From: Ereboglobus sp. PH5-10
Lineage (GTDB): Bacteria; Verrucomicrobiota; Verrucomicrobiia; Opitutales; Opitutaceae
NCBI RefSeq assembly: GCF_029504735.1
Contig: NZ_JAQFIP010000007.1
Span: 107,125-171,124, forward strand
Reading direction: 5' to 3'
Length of the DNA stretch: 64,000 nucleotides
Shown: positions 35,516 to 45,306 of the stretch, in pieces
Layout of the letters: each line of letters opens with the position of its first letter
Position numbering within the stretch: position 1 is the first letter of the stretch
Notes under the pieces: generated by a model
Told to the model about the DNA's origin: nothing
What the model saw: only the letters and a program-made list of their open reading frames with translations
The model's database searches: none
Position numbers and translations under genes: made by a program

Positions 35516-36613
35516 ATGCGAAAAAACATGTGCCGGCCCTTCGATTTGTCCCCTGCGATTGTCGCTGTTTTGTTGTTGTTGCTCGCCCCCGGATTCACGG
35601 CGAACGCGGCGCGGGCGGAAACCGGCGGCGGCAAATCCGACTACGAGCTCGATGTCGAGGGAATGATCGCGGTCCGCTTTTATGATTCCGTGCGCGAAAT
35701 TACCCGCGGTGTCCTGGAGTCGCTTGAGCGCGTTGAGAAAAACATAAGCGACGCGGATCGTTACATTCCGAACGCCGACCGCTATAAATCAGGCTACTCG
35801 AACTGGCGTTCCATGCGCATCGAGTCGCGCGCCGGCGGCGCGTTGCGCGTGCCCAACTTTTACGAGAAAAAAACCATCGAGGAGTTTCGCTCCGTGCACG
35901 GGAATCTCATGTCCTCCCTCACCGAACTGGCGGCGCTCAACGACTCGCTGGTCGAGTATTTCAAGGGCGAGGGCGCGAAGGCGGAGAGCTTCAAAAAATA
36001 CACGGACGCAAAACCGGGGCTCGAAGAGTTCGTTTCCAAAACCCGGGACATGGCCAACTGGCTTGATTCCCTCGCGTTGAAAATCGCGACCGCCGGCGAG
36101 GCGCGCACGCTCGCGAAAAATCCCCGCGGCGTGTTCATCACCAACATGCGCGAAGTGCTCGCCGTCGCCGAGTCGGCGCTCCCGTTCGTCAGCGATCCCG
36201 CGCTCAAGCCGCGCGATTCCCGAGGAGATCGCCCGCCGGAAACGGACGCCGAAAAAAGCGTGCGCATGGCGCTTGTCACCAGGACCGCGGAAAAACTCGA
36301 CACGATCACCGCCCGCCTGAAGGAGCTCGCGGCCGCGCACAAACAAACCGGCACGGACGCGATCGCATACGAAAACAAATCCGCCGTCGAAACGAGCCTT
36401 CGCGCGCTGGGCCGGTTTTACGACGACGACATTCCGGCGCTGGTTGAAAACATTGAAAAAATCTCCGCCGAGCTTCGCGAGAAAGGCGCCATTGGCGACA
36501 GCTCGCGCGTGGAAAGCCGCGTGAGGAATCTCAATTATTACCACGACGAATTTGTCGGCATGTTCAACATCTGGGCCGGCGGCACGCGGGCGATGAAACG
36601 CGCGCGGGATTAA
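35516..36613 (+). CDS. Exported protein of unknown function, paired with next lipoprotein
   Basis: The ATG at 35516 gives 365 aa. LSPAIVAVLLLLLAPGFTAN followed by AARAE is a signal peptide with a likely AxA cleavage. The mature protein is helical and charged: DSVREITRGVLESLERVEKN, then SNWRSMRIESRAGGALRVPN and ITNMREVLAVAESALPFV. The same pattern appears in the next gene (TRWRSLRGSGLGKGFPKIPG; VLNMRGFMKKYRAMTACLL), so the two are tandem paralogs. No family is recognised; a periplasmic role is expected. Confidence 0.75.
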   Translation: MRKNMCRPFDLSPAIVAVLLLLLAPGFTANAARAETGGGKSDYELDVEGMIAVRFYDSVREITRGVLESLERVEKNISDADRYIPNADRYKSGYSNWRSMRIESRAGGALRVPNFYEKKTIEEFRSVHGNLMSSLTELAALNDSLVEYFKGEGAKAESFKKYTDAKPGLEEFVSKTRDMANWLDSLALKIATAGEARTLAKNPRGVFITNMREVLAVAESALPFVSDPALKPRDSRGDRPPETDAEKSVRMALVTRTAEKLDTITARLKELAAAHKQTGTDAIAYENKSAVETSLRALGRFYDDDIPALVENIEKISAELREKGAIGDSSRVESRVRNLNYYHDEFVGMFNIWAGGTRAMKRARD

Positions 36614-36632
36614 CCATCAACGCATCATTTTT

Positions 36633-37742
36633 ATGAAATCACTCCGCTATTTTTCCGGCATCATCCTCGTTGCGGCGCTCGCCTGTTTGTGCGGCTGCGA
36701 CCAGTTGTTCAAGGCGAGGTCGAGGGGCTCCGAAACCGTCGAGCGCAAATCCGGGAAGCACACGGTGACCACGGGTTCAAAAAAGTCCGCGAAGCCGTCC
36801 GCCGCCAAGACAAAGGACAAGGCCGAGAGCGACGCCATCGAGTTTCACAACATCCTCTACGGCGTGCTCGCCGCCGCCAACAAACCGCTCGAAAAAATCT
36901 CCAAGGAAATGACCGAGTCGGTGAGCGACGCGCATCGCGATCACCTCTCGGATCGCACGCGCTGGCGCTCGCTGCGCGGCTCCGGGCTCGGCAAGGGATT
37001 TCCGAAAATCCCCGGCTTCGACCTCAAGCCGCCCGAGGCGTTCAGCTCGGAGGACAAGGAGTTTTTCAACGCCGGCATCACGACGGTGCGCGATTCCGTC
37101 CGCGAAATCATCGCGCTCATCGACGAGCTCGAAACGTATTACGCCGCCGAGGACTACAAGGACGACTGGTTCAAAAAAGTTTACATGACCGCCCCGCGCA
37201 TGGAGGCGTTGATCGCCACGATCCGTGACGCCAGCGACCCGCTGCGCGAGCGCGTTGACGAGATCACGGATGAAATTGACGCGCGAAATGTCGCCAAGAT
37301 TCCCGTCGGCCAGTGGGTGCTCAACATGCGCGGCTTCATGAAAAAATACCGCGCCATGACCGCGTGCCTGTTGCGCGCCGAATTCGCCGATCCCTCGCAC
37401 GGCACCGGCATCACCCCGGAGCAACGCCGCGCGCGCATCGCGGCCGCCGAGGAATGGGCGGCAAAAGCGGAGGCGTTGTGCGCCGAGCTCGACGAACTTG
37501 CCGCCGAGCAGCGCGCGCACGCAATCGCGGATTACGAAGGATCGCGCTACGAAAAAATCTACCACAAGTTTTACGCCGAATACGACGAATCAAAAATCGT
37601 GATTCGCCGCGTGCTGCGCGGCATGCGCGAGAAGGGTTCGATCTACGATCAAAACAGCATCAAGAGCGACCAGCGCGACATCGCCCGGCATCTCGGCGAG
37701 TTTGTCCGGCTGTGGAACGAAAAAGGAAGCCGCGGGAAATAA
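36633..37742 (+). CDS. Lipoprotein paralog of the preceding gene
   Basis: The 369-aa protein starts MKSLRYFSGIILVAALACLC then GCDQ, with lipobox LCGC. A Lys/Ser-rich linker follows, then a helical domain homologous by eye to the preceding exported protein. Shared points are the W-R-S-(M/L)-R block and an N-M-R-x-x-x block at similar spacing. They differ in anchoring: one soluble, one lipid-attached. The genes are 19 bp apart and surely co-transcribed. The function is unknown. Confidence 0.78.
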   Translation: MKSLRYFSGIILVAALACLCGCDQLFKARSRGSETVERKSGKHTVTTGSKKSAKPSAAKTKDKAESDAIEFHNILYGVLAAANKPLEKISKEMTESVSDAHRDHLSDRTRWRSLRGSGLGKGFPKIPGFDLKPPEAFSSEDKEFFNAGITTVRDSVREIIALIDELETYYAAEDYKDDWFKKVYMTAPRMEALIATIRDASDPLRERVDEITDEIDARNVAKIPVGQWVLNMRGFMKKYRAMTACLLRAEFADPSHGTGITPEQRRARIAAAEEWAAKAEALCAELDELAAEQRAHAIADYEGSRYEKIYHKFYAEYDESKIVIRRVLRGMREKGSIYDQNSIKSDQRDIARHLGEFVRLWNEKGSRGK

Positions 37743-38089
37743 GATCGCGCGCGAAGTGTCGGGCGCCTTGCTTTGCGAACAAGGCGCAATGTGAGTGGTT
37801 AAAATCGTTGCCAGAAAAGATGGTTTCCCCGGGTGGGGCGCGCTCGCCGGGCGTGCCTGGAATTACGAGGGACAAACACGATGGTTGGAGGAATGTCGCC
37901 GGCGCTCGGAACGCGAAACCATCCTGCCCGCTATTCCAGTCACATTTTTAGGTAACACTGGTGCAATAAGGGACGTCGTTTAGTGCGCACGCGCGGCGTT
38001 GGTCGCGCGGATAATCTGCAAAAAGTTTCCTTTGAGTTTCCGGTTTTTTGATTTCTGATTCCGGGGCTTTTTTGAAACAAAACACATCC

Positions 38090-40342
38090 ATGTCCCCGCT
38101 CACGCCCATTGCGATTTTTCTTGGTTCGGCCCTGTTGTTTTGCCTGCAACCGATGGTCGGGCGCACATTGCTGCCCGCGTTTGGCGGATCGGCGGCGGTG
38201 TGGTCGGTGTGCCTGGCCGCGTTTCAAGTGTTGCTCGTGGGCGGTTATGCGTATGCGCACGGGTTGAACAAGTTGGGCGCGCAAAAACAGCGGCGCGCGC
38301 ATGTGGCGTTGCTTGGCGTGGCGGCGGCGTGGACGTTTGCCGCGGCCATGGCGGGGCTGGCGTGGGTGCGCGGAGGTTTGCACGCGGGGGCGCATCCTGC
38401 GCTGGGGGTTTTGGGTGTTGTGCTCGCGGGCGTGGGCGTGCCGTATCTGGTTTTGTCGGCGGGCAGTTCGCTGTTGCAGGCGTGGGCAAGCGAGACGGCG
38501 CGCGAGCATGGCGGGCGCGGGGTGTATCGGCTGTATGCGATTTCCAACTTGGGATCGTTTTTCGGATTGTTCGCCTATCCGTTTTTGCTGGATCCGTTCG
38601 TGTCGTTGCGCGGGCAATGGCTTGGATGGTGCGCGGGATTGGTGGTGTATCTGGCGCTGGTTGCGGGCGTGGCGCGGGGAAAGCGCGGTGGCGGGGCGGA
38701 GGCGTTGAGCGATCTTGACGCGGCGCTGGCGGCTTCGCGGCAGCCGAAAAAGACGGAGCCGGTGGTGCTGGCGCGCGGGCTTTCCGGCGCGGCGTGGTGG
38801 TTTGTGCTTCCGGGCTTGAGTTCGTTCATGCTGGTGGCGACGACGAACCATCTGTCGATGGATGTGGCGCCGATGCCGTTGTTGTGGGTGATTTTGCTGG
38901 GCGCGTTTTTGCTGAGTTACGCGGTCGGGTTTTCGCGCGCGGGCGAGCGATGGCTGCCGGTGTGGCGGTTGCTGGCGCTGGGCGCATTGATCGCGTGCGG
39001 GTTCGCCGCGCAGGAATCGGGCGGCGACGCGTTTACGGCAAACATTCTGGCGGGCGCGGCGCTGGTGTTTTTCGGGGGCGTGTTTTTGCACGGATGGCTT
39101 TACGCGACACGGCCCGAGGGCGCGCGGTTGACGCGGTTTTACCTGTGCGTGGCCGTGGGCGGGGCGGTTGGCGGGATGCTGGTGTCGTTTGTCGCGCCGG
39201 TGGTGTTTTCGGGATATTGGGAGTATCAGGTCGCGCTGGTCGCGGTTGCGGCGGCATCGCTGGTGTTCTCGGTATTGTCATGGGAATTGGTCTGGCATGC
39301 GCGGCTTCTCAACGGCGTGACGGCGGTGGCGAGTGTGTGCGTGTGCATGCTGGTGTGGACGGCGATGACCGTGGAGTCGCGCGGGATCGTGTTGCGCGGG
39401 CGCAATTTCTACGGCGCGTTAAAAGTGAGCCAGTCGGATATGATGCTGGCGGGTGACTTGGCGCGCGTTTACGCGCTTACCAACGGTGGCACGATGCACG
39501 GGCAGCAGGCGCATGGGCGAAATCCGGAACTGGAAAAAATGCCCACTTCCTATTACGGGTCGCTGGCCGGCGGCTTGTCGGTGATGCTGCACAAAAAATG
39601 GACGGGCGGGGCGCGCGGGAAAATCAACTTGGGCGACATGGCCAGGCCGGTTTCCGGCGAAAACGGATCGCCGATGCGCGTGGGCGTGATCGGGCTTGGC
39701 GTCGGCACAATGGCGACATGGGCGAGGGCGGGGGACGAGTGGCGTTTTTTCGAAATCAATCCGCTTGTGGACAAGGTCGCGCGCGACGAACAGTTTTTCA
39801 CCTGCGTGACGCGGTCGGCGGCGGCTCCGCTCACGATCCTCGGCGACGCGCGCCTGATGCTTGAGCGCGAGCAGTCCGCGGGCGAGGCCGTTTATGATGT
39901 GTTGATAATCGACGCGTATTCGGGCGATTCGATTCCGCTGCACCTGGCGACGGAGGAGGCGTTTCAGTTATACGCAAAACGCCTGGCGCCGGACGGGATA
40001 CTGGCGATGCACATTAGCAACTGGCATCTGGATTTGCTGCCGTTGTGCAAGGCCGCCGCGCGCTCGCTCGGTATGTCCGCGATGGGCGTGCAATCGTTTG
40101 ACAATCCAAACGAGTTGACCGAAGGCGCGATGTGGGTGTTTTTGACCCGCGAGCCGCTCGATGTGTCGTCGGGCGCCGTGGTGGAGTTGGTGGATTTTTC
40201 GCGCGTGCGCGACATTCGCCTGCCGACCGATGAACGGGGAAGCTTGCAGGGGCTGATTCGTTTCAACTACAGCGCGCCCGTGCTGATCGAGGATGGGTGG
40301 CGCGATTATTTGGAAACGGAAACGCGCGCCGACGGGGAATAA
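38090..40342 (+). CDS. Fused membrane protein / spermidine-synthase-like protein
   Basis: The ATG at 38090 gives 750 aa. The first 420 residues hold about ten membrane helices, opening PLTPIAIFLGSALLFCLQPM with VGRTLLPAFGGSAAVWSVCL. This is the N-terminal pattern of fused MFS/spermidine synthase proteins. The C-terminal part is a Rossmann domain: VGVIGLGVGTMATWARAGDE, FFEINPLVDKVARDE, LTILGDARLMLEREQ, then DVLIIDAYSGDSIPLHLATE. The acidic and Gly-rich motifs for nucleoside binding are retained. Whether it makes a polyamine is unknown. No speD or speE is adjacent. Confidence 0.85.
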   Translation: MSPLTPIAIFLGSALLFCLQPMVGRTLLPAFGGSAAVWSVCLAAFQVLLVGGYAYAHGLNKLGAQKQRRAHVALLGVAAAWTFAAAMAGLAWVRGGLHAGAHPALGVLGVVLAGVGVPYLVLSAGSSLLQAWASETAREHGGRGVYRLYAISNLGSFFGLFAYPFLLDPFVSLRGQWLGWCAGLVVYLALVAGVARGKRGGGAEALSDLDAALAASRQPKKTEPVVLARGLSGAAWWFVLPGLSSFMLVATTNHLSMDVAPMPLLWVILLGAFLLSYAVGFSRAGERWLPVWRLLALGALIACGFAAQESGGDAFTANILAGAALVFFGGVFLHGWLYATRPEGARLTRFYLCVAVGGAVGGMLVSFVAPVVFSGYWEYQVALVAVAAASLVFSVLSWELVWHARLLNGVTAVASVCVCMLVWTAMTVESRGIVLRGRNFYGALKVSQSDMMLAGDLARVYALTNGGTMHGQQAHGRNPELEKMPTSYYGSLAGGLSVMLHKKWTGGARGKINLGDMARPVSGENGSPMRVGVIGLGVGTMATWARAGDEWRFFEINPLVDKVARDEQFFTCVTRSAAAPLTILGDARLMLEREQSAGEAVYDVLIIDAYSGDSIPLHLATEEAFQLYAKRLAPDGILAMHISNWHLDLLPLCKAAARSLGMSAMGVQSFDNPNELTEGAMWVFLTREPLDVSSGAVVELVDFSRVRDIRLPTDERGSLQGLIRFNYSAPVLIEDGWRDYLETETRADGE

Positions 40343-40369
40343 AAAGAGTGCCGAAAAAACGGCTGTTTA

Positions 40370-41077
40370 TCACTCCGCCGCCTGGGCGGGAGCTTCCGCC
40401 TCGGGGACGATTTGTTTGATGAATGCCATCAGCGGCTGCACCTCGGGGGGAGGCGGAACGAAGTTTCCGTATAGCAGCTCGGGCATTGTGTATTCGGTGT
40501 TGTAGAATTTGCGGTTGGCGTCGTCGTTGCGGCTCATGTAACCGGCCTTGACGGTGGCGCCCGCCATCAAGCCCTTGTTCTTCACATAAACGAGCACGGG
40601 CACCTTGAGGATTTCCTTGCTCACGCTTTCGGCCTCGGCGTATTTCGGTCCGGCAACCGCCTTGGCATCCGCGCCGACGTTGAGGCGTTTTGTGAAGAGC
40701 ACCTTTGGCGTGGCGTCATCGGTGATGATATAAACGGTTTCGATCGACTTTCCGCCGACTTGAAGTCCGACGCTGGCCTCGCCGGCGCGGATGAGGACGG
40801 GAATACTCCAGGTGCCGTCGCCGCGCTTGACCATGATCACGCCGTAGCCGCCCTTCATGCCGAAGATGAGGCCGGCCTCGAACTGGCTTGTGATGACAAT
40901 GGCGCGCGCCTCCCTCAGCACGGTGTCGGGAATCGCGTGGTTTTTGTCGGCCATGAATTCGCGGATGATGGCCTCGCAATTCTCGATTTGTTTCACGTAG
41001 TCGGAGCGACCGTCGGCGCGCGCAAGGGGCATGGCGGCAAACAAGGCTGTCAGGGCGATGAGGAGAATTTTTTTCAT
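40370..41077 (-). CDS. Exported SYLF-domain (Ysc84-like) lipid-binding protein
   Basis: The 235-aa protein has signal peptide MKKILLIALTALFAAMPLAR followed by ADGR. The SYLF domain covers most of the rest: LREARAIVITSQFEAGLIFG, MKGGYGVIMVKRGDGTWSIP, LIRAGEASVGLQVGGKSIET and KGLMAGATVKAGYMSRND. In eukaryotes these domains bind phosphoinositides; bacterial ones are exported and poorly understood. Length is normal for the bacterial form. Confidence 0.88.
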   Translation of the reverse strand: MKKILLIALTALFAAMPLARADGRSDYVKQIENCEAIIREFMADKNHAIPDTVLREARAIVITSQFEAGLIFGMKGGYGVIMVKRGDGTWSIPVLIRAGEASVGLQVGGKSIETVYIITDDATPKVLFTKRLNVGADAKAVAGPKYAEAESVSKEILKVPVLVYVKNKGLMAGATVKAGYMSRNDDANRKFYNTEYTMPELLYGNFVPPPPEVQPLMAFIKQIVPEAEAPAQAAE

Positions 41078-41426
41078 GGCAAAAAGATAATGATGGATGC
41101 TGCGTTTTTCAAACGGAACACTGTGGAAAAAACGGGGGCATTATGCACGGACGACGCCTGTTGAAAAGCGCGTAGTGAAAAAACGTTGGGATGGCGCGGG
41201 CGAGCCGCCCCCCGGATTTTGCGCAAAGGCCCGGATTCGCGCCGGAGTATTGCGCCCAAAGGGGCCGTTTTTGGATGCGCGGTTTCGCCCACTGCCCCCG
41301 TAAATCGCACTTGCCACCGCGCGTTGCGCCGTAAAACTCTCTCACTTTAATCAATACACAAACCACCGCACCCTATTGCAGTTACCTCCACGGGCCCAGG
41401 CCTTTTTTCATTGATAAAGTCTAATC
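41078..41426. other. Intergenic stretch with no recognised gene
   Basis: This is the divergent region between the SYLF gene and the Arg-rich protein. It is AT-richer near 41390-41425 (ttttttcattgataaagtc), which may hold the promoter of the gene at 41427. No repeat or RNA is recognised. Confidence 0.4.
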
Positions 41427-43526
41427 ATGGACGACCAAGCATCCAAAGAGAATCCCTCCAAGGATTTTAACAAACTCGATCTCAGCCAACTCCAGGGGTT
41501 CAGCTTCGGCACCCAATGGACGCAGGACAAAACCTCGTCTTCGCGCCAAGGCGATTCACGCCGATCCAGCGAGGGCGGCGAGCGTCCCCAGCGCAGAAAC
41601 GGCGGCGACGCCCGGAGGGATCGTCGCGGTTTTCGCAAGCCCGCGACCCCCGCGGATGGCGCGGATTCGCCCGCCGGCGCCGATGCGCAATCCCGTCCGC
41701 GTCGTGATGACCGGATGCCCCGCCGCGAAGGCGACCAACGCGGCCCGAGGCGTGATTTCCGCGGCCCGCGCCGCGACGACCGCCGTCCCGGCGGCCACCA
41801 ACGCGAAGGCGCGCGCGAGTTTGCCGGACCGTATTTCAGCCCGTATTACACCGTCACGTTTTATCCGGAGGACAACGGTTTCGCCGCGCTCGTGAAAGCG
41901 ATCCGCGCCTCGTGCCGCACTTACGAACTCTTTGAAATTGCGCGCGTTGTCATTGGCAAAAACGACCGTTTTGTCGCCGCAATCCAGCGCAAGCAACCCG
42001 ACGCGCACAAGGCTCCCCGCGCTTCCCGTTCGCAGGCCGACGCGGCGGCCGAAGAAGACGGGATCGCGACGGAAACCCCCGCCCGCGCGAAGCCCGCCCT
42101 GTTCGCCATCTCGATTCCCGACGGGCTTCCCTTCGACAGCGAGGATGCCGCCATCGCGCATGTTCTCAGCAAGCATCTCGACAAGTTTTTCGACACCTCC
42201 GAGGTCGAAGTCGAGCCGCCCAAGGGCAACTACCAAGTTATCAACAAGTGCGGTGTCACAGGCGAGCTTTTGGGGCCGCCGAACTACCACCTCTACAACC
42301 AGATTGTCCAGCAGCACCACGCCTCGCGCCTGGGACGCATGAACATGGACGCGTTCCGCTCGCGCATCGAAACCGTGCGCGACCCCGAGGTCGTGAACCA
42401 GTGGCTTGAAAAAATGAAGAAGGCCACCCGCTATACGTGGAAACTTGAAGCGCCCGCCGAAGGCGCGCCGCCAATCAGTTTTGACTCCTTCGACGACGCG
42501 CGCGCCCACCTGCTCGCCAATGCGCGCGACAAAGTTGTTCGCACTGTCGAAACCGCGCGCATGCACGGCAAACTTTTGGAAATCATGCCGCAGGGCGAAA
42601 TGCGTCGCGCGGTCGAAAGCACGCTTGAGCGCCAGCGCCGTTTCCCGCTCGACACCGCCAACGCGCTTCGCGGGCGTCTCCGCCGCGAAGGTTTCACCAT
42701 CTTCAAGAAAGGCTCCAAGGGCATCTCCTACGTTTGCGCCGTTAAGCGCAAGTTCCGTGTCCCCGGCCAGACATTCGCCGACAGCATTGACGCGCTCATC
42801 GCCTTCATTGAGGCCAACCCGATGGTCAAGGCCAGCGAACTTCCCGCGAAATTCCTCGGAATCAAACAACTCGAAACACACGCCGCCACAGCCATCGCCG
42901 CGCCCGAGGTCGCCACAGTGCCCGCGCCGCTCGAAAAAGCGGTTGCGGATGAAACCGCGCCCGCCGCCGAATCGCAACCCGCCGAACCCGCGCCCGCCGG
43001 GGAAGCGCCGGCGGAGACTGTGTCGGCGGAGACGTCCGCGCCCGCCGCCGAGGCCGCGCCGGAATTGGCGGCGGCTCCCGCATCCGCGCAAACCACTCCG
43101 CCGATTGTGCCGCCATCCAGCGGCTCTGTTGCGCCGTTCCCGACCGAGCCGCTTTCCGCCGAAGAGCAGGCGCGCCTGCACCGGCTCACCGGCGATCTGC
43201 GCTGGCTTGTGTCCGAAGGTTACGTCACTGAATACATCGACGGTTCGCTATTCACTTATCCGCCGATGTCCGAGGCTCGCAAAAAGGAGGTCGAAAATGA
43301 GGATCGCGACGACCTTCCAACCGCGGAAGCGCACACGGTTTCCGAGAGCGAGTCCGGACAATCCGAGCCGCCCGCCGAACAGGCGCCCGCGGAGACCGAG
43401 GCCCGGGCTTCGGTTGAGCCGCCGGTCACGCCCGCGCCCGAAATTGCTTCGGAGCCGGAGCCCGCATCCGAGACGGCCGCGGATTCGACTGAAGGTAATC
43501 CCGGCGAGCCCAAAAACGAAAGTTGA
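41427..43526 (+). CDS. Arg-rich, possibly RNA-binding protein of unknown family
   Basis: The protein is 699 aa. Residues 35-135 are a disordered RGG/RRD-type stretch (RREGDQRGPRRDFRGPRRDD). It is followed by an alpha/beta core starting YFSPYYTVTFYPEDNGFAAL. The core has several charged helices and basic strands (GRLRREGFTIFKKGSKGISY) and ends about residue 480. The rest is a Pro/Ala/Glu-rich tail around a small segment, EQARLHRLTGDLRWLVSEGY. The layout suggests a nucleic-acid binding protein. I do not recognise the family. It lies upstream of three tRNA genes. Confidence 0.72.
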   Translation: MDDQASKENPSKDFNKLDLSQLQGFSFGTQWTQDKTSSSRQGDSRRSSEGGERPQRRNGGDARRDRRGFRKPATPADGADSPAGADAQSRPRRDDRMPRREGDQRGPRRDFRGPRRDDRRPGGHQREGAREFAGPYFSPYYTVTFYPEDNGFAALVKAIRASCRTYELFEIARVVIGKNDRFVAAIQRKQPDAHKAPRASRSQADAAAEEDGIATETPARAKPALFAISIPDGLPFDSEDAAIAHVLSKHLDKFFDTSEVEVEPPKGNYQVINKCGVTGELLGPPNYHLYNQIVQQHHASRLGRMNMDAFRSRIETVRDPEVVNQWLEKMKKATRYTWKLEAPAEGAPPISFDSFDDARAHLLANARDKVVRTVETARMHGKLLEIMPQGEMRRAVESTLERQRRFPLDTANALRGRLRREGFTIFKKGSKGISYVCAVKRKFRVPGQTFADSIDALIAFIEANPMVKASELPAKFLGIKQLETHAATAIAAPEVATVPAPLEKAVADETAPAAESQPAEPAPAGEAPAETVSAETSAPAAEAAPELAAAPASAQTTPPIVPPSSGSVAPFPTEPLSAEEQARLHRLTGDLRWLVSEGYVTEYIDGSLFTYPPMSEARKKEVENEDRDDLPTAEAHTVSESESGQSEPPAEQAPAETEARASVEPPVTPAPEIASEPEPASETAADSTEGNPGEPKNES

Positions 43527-43659
43527 GCCTGCGCGCAAGGGAACGGCGGTCTTCGGATCGCCGTCCAGCGCGCGTCTTCGCCATGTGCGTAAAAAAGGCT
43601 TTTTTGAGGCTAATCTCCATGAAAAAACGGGAAAACAGGGGGCAATTCTCGAAAAGAGT

Positions 43660-43690
43660 TTGACACTGAACCTCAATCACGAGGTATTTC
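43660..43690 (+). promoter_or_regulatory. Possible promoter of the tRNA cluster
   Basis: A consensus TTGACA at 43660-43665 and TATTTC at 43685-43690 are 19 bp apart. They end 16 bp before tRNA-Lys. Confidence 0.4.
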
Positions 43691-43706
43691 CCAATTCTCA
43701 TTTTTT

Positions 43707-43778
<72 letters not shown>

Positions 43779-43934
43779 CCAAGTTCTTTTCCGCGTGTCT
43801 GGTTTGCGATTGCCCGGGTAAAATAAAAAATGCCGGACATTGCCGATGCAGCACAGGCAGTCCGTTCTTTCCCACTCCAACAGACCATGAATGACGCAGA
43901 AACGCCGCGCAGGTTTCGCGCGGGGCATATTTTT

Positions 43935-44006
43935 GCCGACGTAGCTCAACGGTAGAGCACCTGTTTTGTAAACAGGCGGTTACAGGTTCGAATCCAGTCG
44001 TCGGCT
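43935..44006 (+). tRNA. tRNA-Thr (TGT)
   Basis: Perfect acceptor stem gccgacg/cgtcggc, anticodon stem cctgt/acagg with loop tttgtaa (anticodon TGT) and a normal T loop ttcgaat. CCA is encoded at 44007-44009. Confidence 0.95.
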
Positions 44007-44087
44007 CCAGTTTTTCCAATCGCCGCCTGATTCTTGCCATTTTCCACCCATTTTCTCTGCCCTCATTTCCTTTCCTTTTTTTCCCAC

Positions 44088-44158
44088 TGCCCGATGGTGT
44101 AATGGTAGCACAGCAGATTCTGACTCTGCTTGTCTAGGTTCGAGTCCTAGTCGGGCAG
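44088..44158 (+). tRNA. tRNA-Gln (CTG)
   Basis: Acceptor tgcccga/tcgggca, anticodon stem gcaga/tctgc with loop ttctgac (anticodon CTG), T arm ctaggttcgagtcctag. The U1-A72 pair is typical of tRNA-Gln. CCA is encoded at 44159-44161. Confidence 0.94.
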
Positions 44159-44161
44159 CCA

Positions 44162-44528
44162 GCAAGATATTGGGGGAAAATGCCTTAAGTCGCGTTCAAT
44201 AAAAAAATAAAAGAAGAGCGTTGACTAGGAAACCCGCTGATAGACAAATTCCCGAATTTCTTCACCTTATTTTCACCCAACAATACCAAGCCCGCCAATC
44301 GCCCTTACACCCTTTTTCCCCTCTCCCAAGCCAAAGGCAGTGAATCCGCCGCATCGCGTGCGTAGTTCCAAGCTGCCGGAAGCACCAAGACAGGAATCCT
44401 GAATATTTTTCAAACGAAGATTAATAAATCCCCTCCAATCGCGTTATCCAATACGACCCCTCAAAAAATAGTAGATTTGTAAAAACACTTACCTTTAACT
44501 CTCACTCCCAAACGAAATCACAAATACT
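44162..44528. other. Leader region upstream of the exbB operon
   Basis: No gene is supported. The stretch is AT-richer than the surroundings and should hold the promoter of the operon that starts at 44529. I see no clear -10/-35 pair or riboswitch. Confidence 0.4.
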
Positions 44529-45209
44529 ATGATTACAGCAGTCCTCAGCAGCTCACCGCTCGCGTTCTTCAAGCTCATGAACCAAACCCCCATGGAGCTT
44601 TTTCTCCATGGCGGCCCAATCATGTGGCCTATTCTTATCACGGCCTTTGTCGGCATCACGGTATCTGTCGAACGCACGATCTTTCTCGTCCGCTCGGCGA
44701 TGAGCCGCCAGCCGCAAGTCCTTGAGGCCATTTACAAGAAGATTCAGGACGGTGATTTCGAGGGAGCCAAGCAGATCGGCCTCAAGAGCAAGGATCCTGT
44801 TGCCAAGACGATTTCGGCGGCTCTTGCCGTGCCTTCCGCCGGTATGATGAGCGCCTTCACACGCGAGGCCAACAGTCAGCTCCGCCTTTATCAACAAGGC
44901 AGCGCGGTGCTCGACACCGTGGTTACGGCGGCCCCTTACCTCGGCCTTCTCGGCACGGTCACGGGCATGATGGAAACCTTCGGCGCCCTTGGCACCGGAG
45001 CGGACATCAGCCAGTCGTCCGCCAAGATCACCGGCGGTGTGGCCGAGGCCCTTATCGCCACCATGTGCGGTCTCGCCATCGCCATCCTCGGTCTTATTCC
45101 TTACAACACTCTCAATGCGAGCATCGAGCAGGTCAAACACGACATGGCGGATGCCTCCAACACACTGACCATTTACAAGGTAAACAAGGCGGACAAAGTT
45201 CACGCCTGA
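44529..45209 (+). CDS. exbB: ExbB/TolQ/MotA-family proton channel protein
   Basis: This inner-membrane protein forms the stator channel with ExbD and uses the proton gradient. The 226-aa sequence has three TM segments: IMWPILITAFVGITVSVERT, the conserved VVTAAPYLGLLGTVTGMMET and AEALIATMCGLAIAILGLIP. The cytoplasmic loop between TM1 and TM2 has the usual length. It is the first gene of an eight-gene operon with two exbD genes, tonB and four envelope genes. Confidence 0.93.
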   Translation: MITAVLSSSPLAFFKLMNQTPMELFLHGGPIMWPILITAFVGITVSVERTIFLVRSAMSRQPQVLEAIYKKIQDGDFEGAKQIGLKSKDPVAKTISAALAVPSAGMMSAFTREANSQLRLYQQGSAVLDTVVTAAPYLGLLGTVTGMMETFGALGTGADISQSSAKITGGVAEALIATMCGLAIAILGLIPYNTLNASIEQVKHDMADASNTLTIYKVNKADKVHA

Positions 45210-45306
45210 TTCGTCCGACGATTTCGTTTGAAACCGCCCGGAATCAATACCCGGGCGGTTCCCAAAAAAAATCATTACTAGATAACAATAAAAAACTTAT
45301 AAAACT

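Noticed and set aside
43550..43575. UUCG-type hairpin after the Arg-rich gene as terminator
   Set aside because: The stem is good (acggcggtc-ttcg-gatcgccgt) but no T run follows, so termination is not supported.
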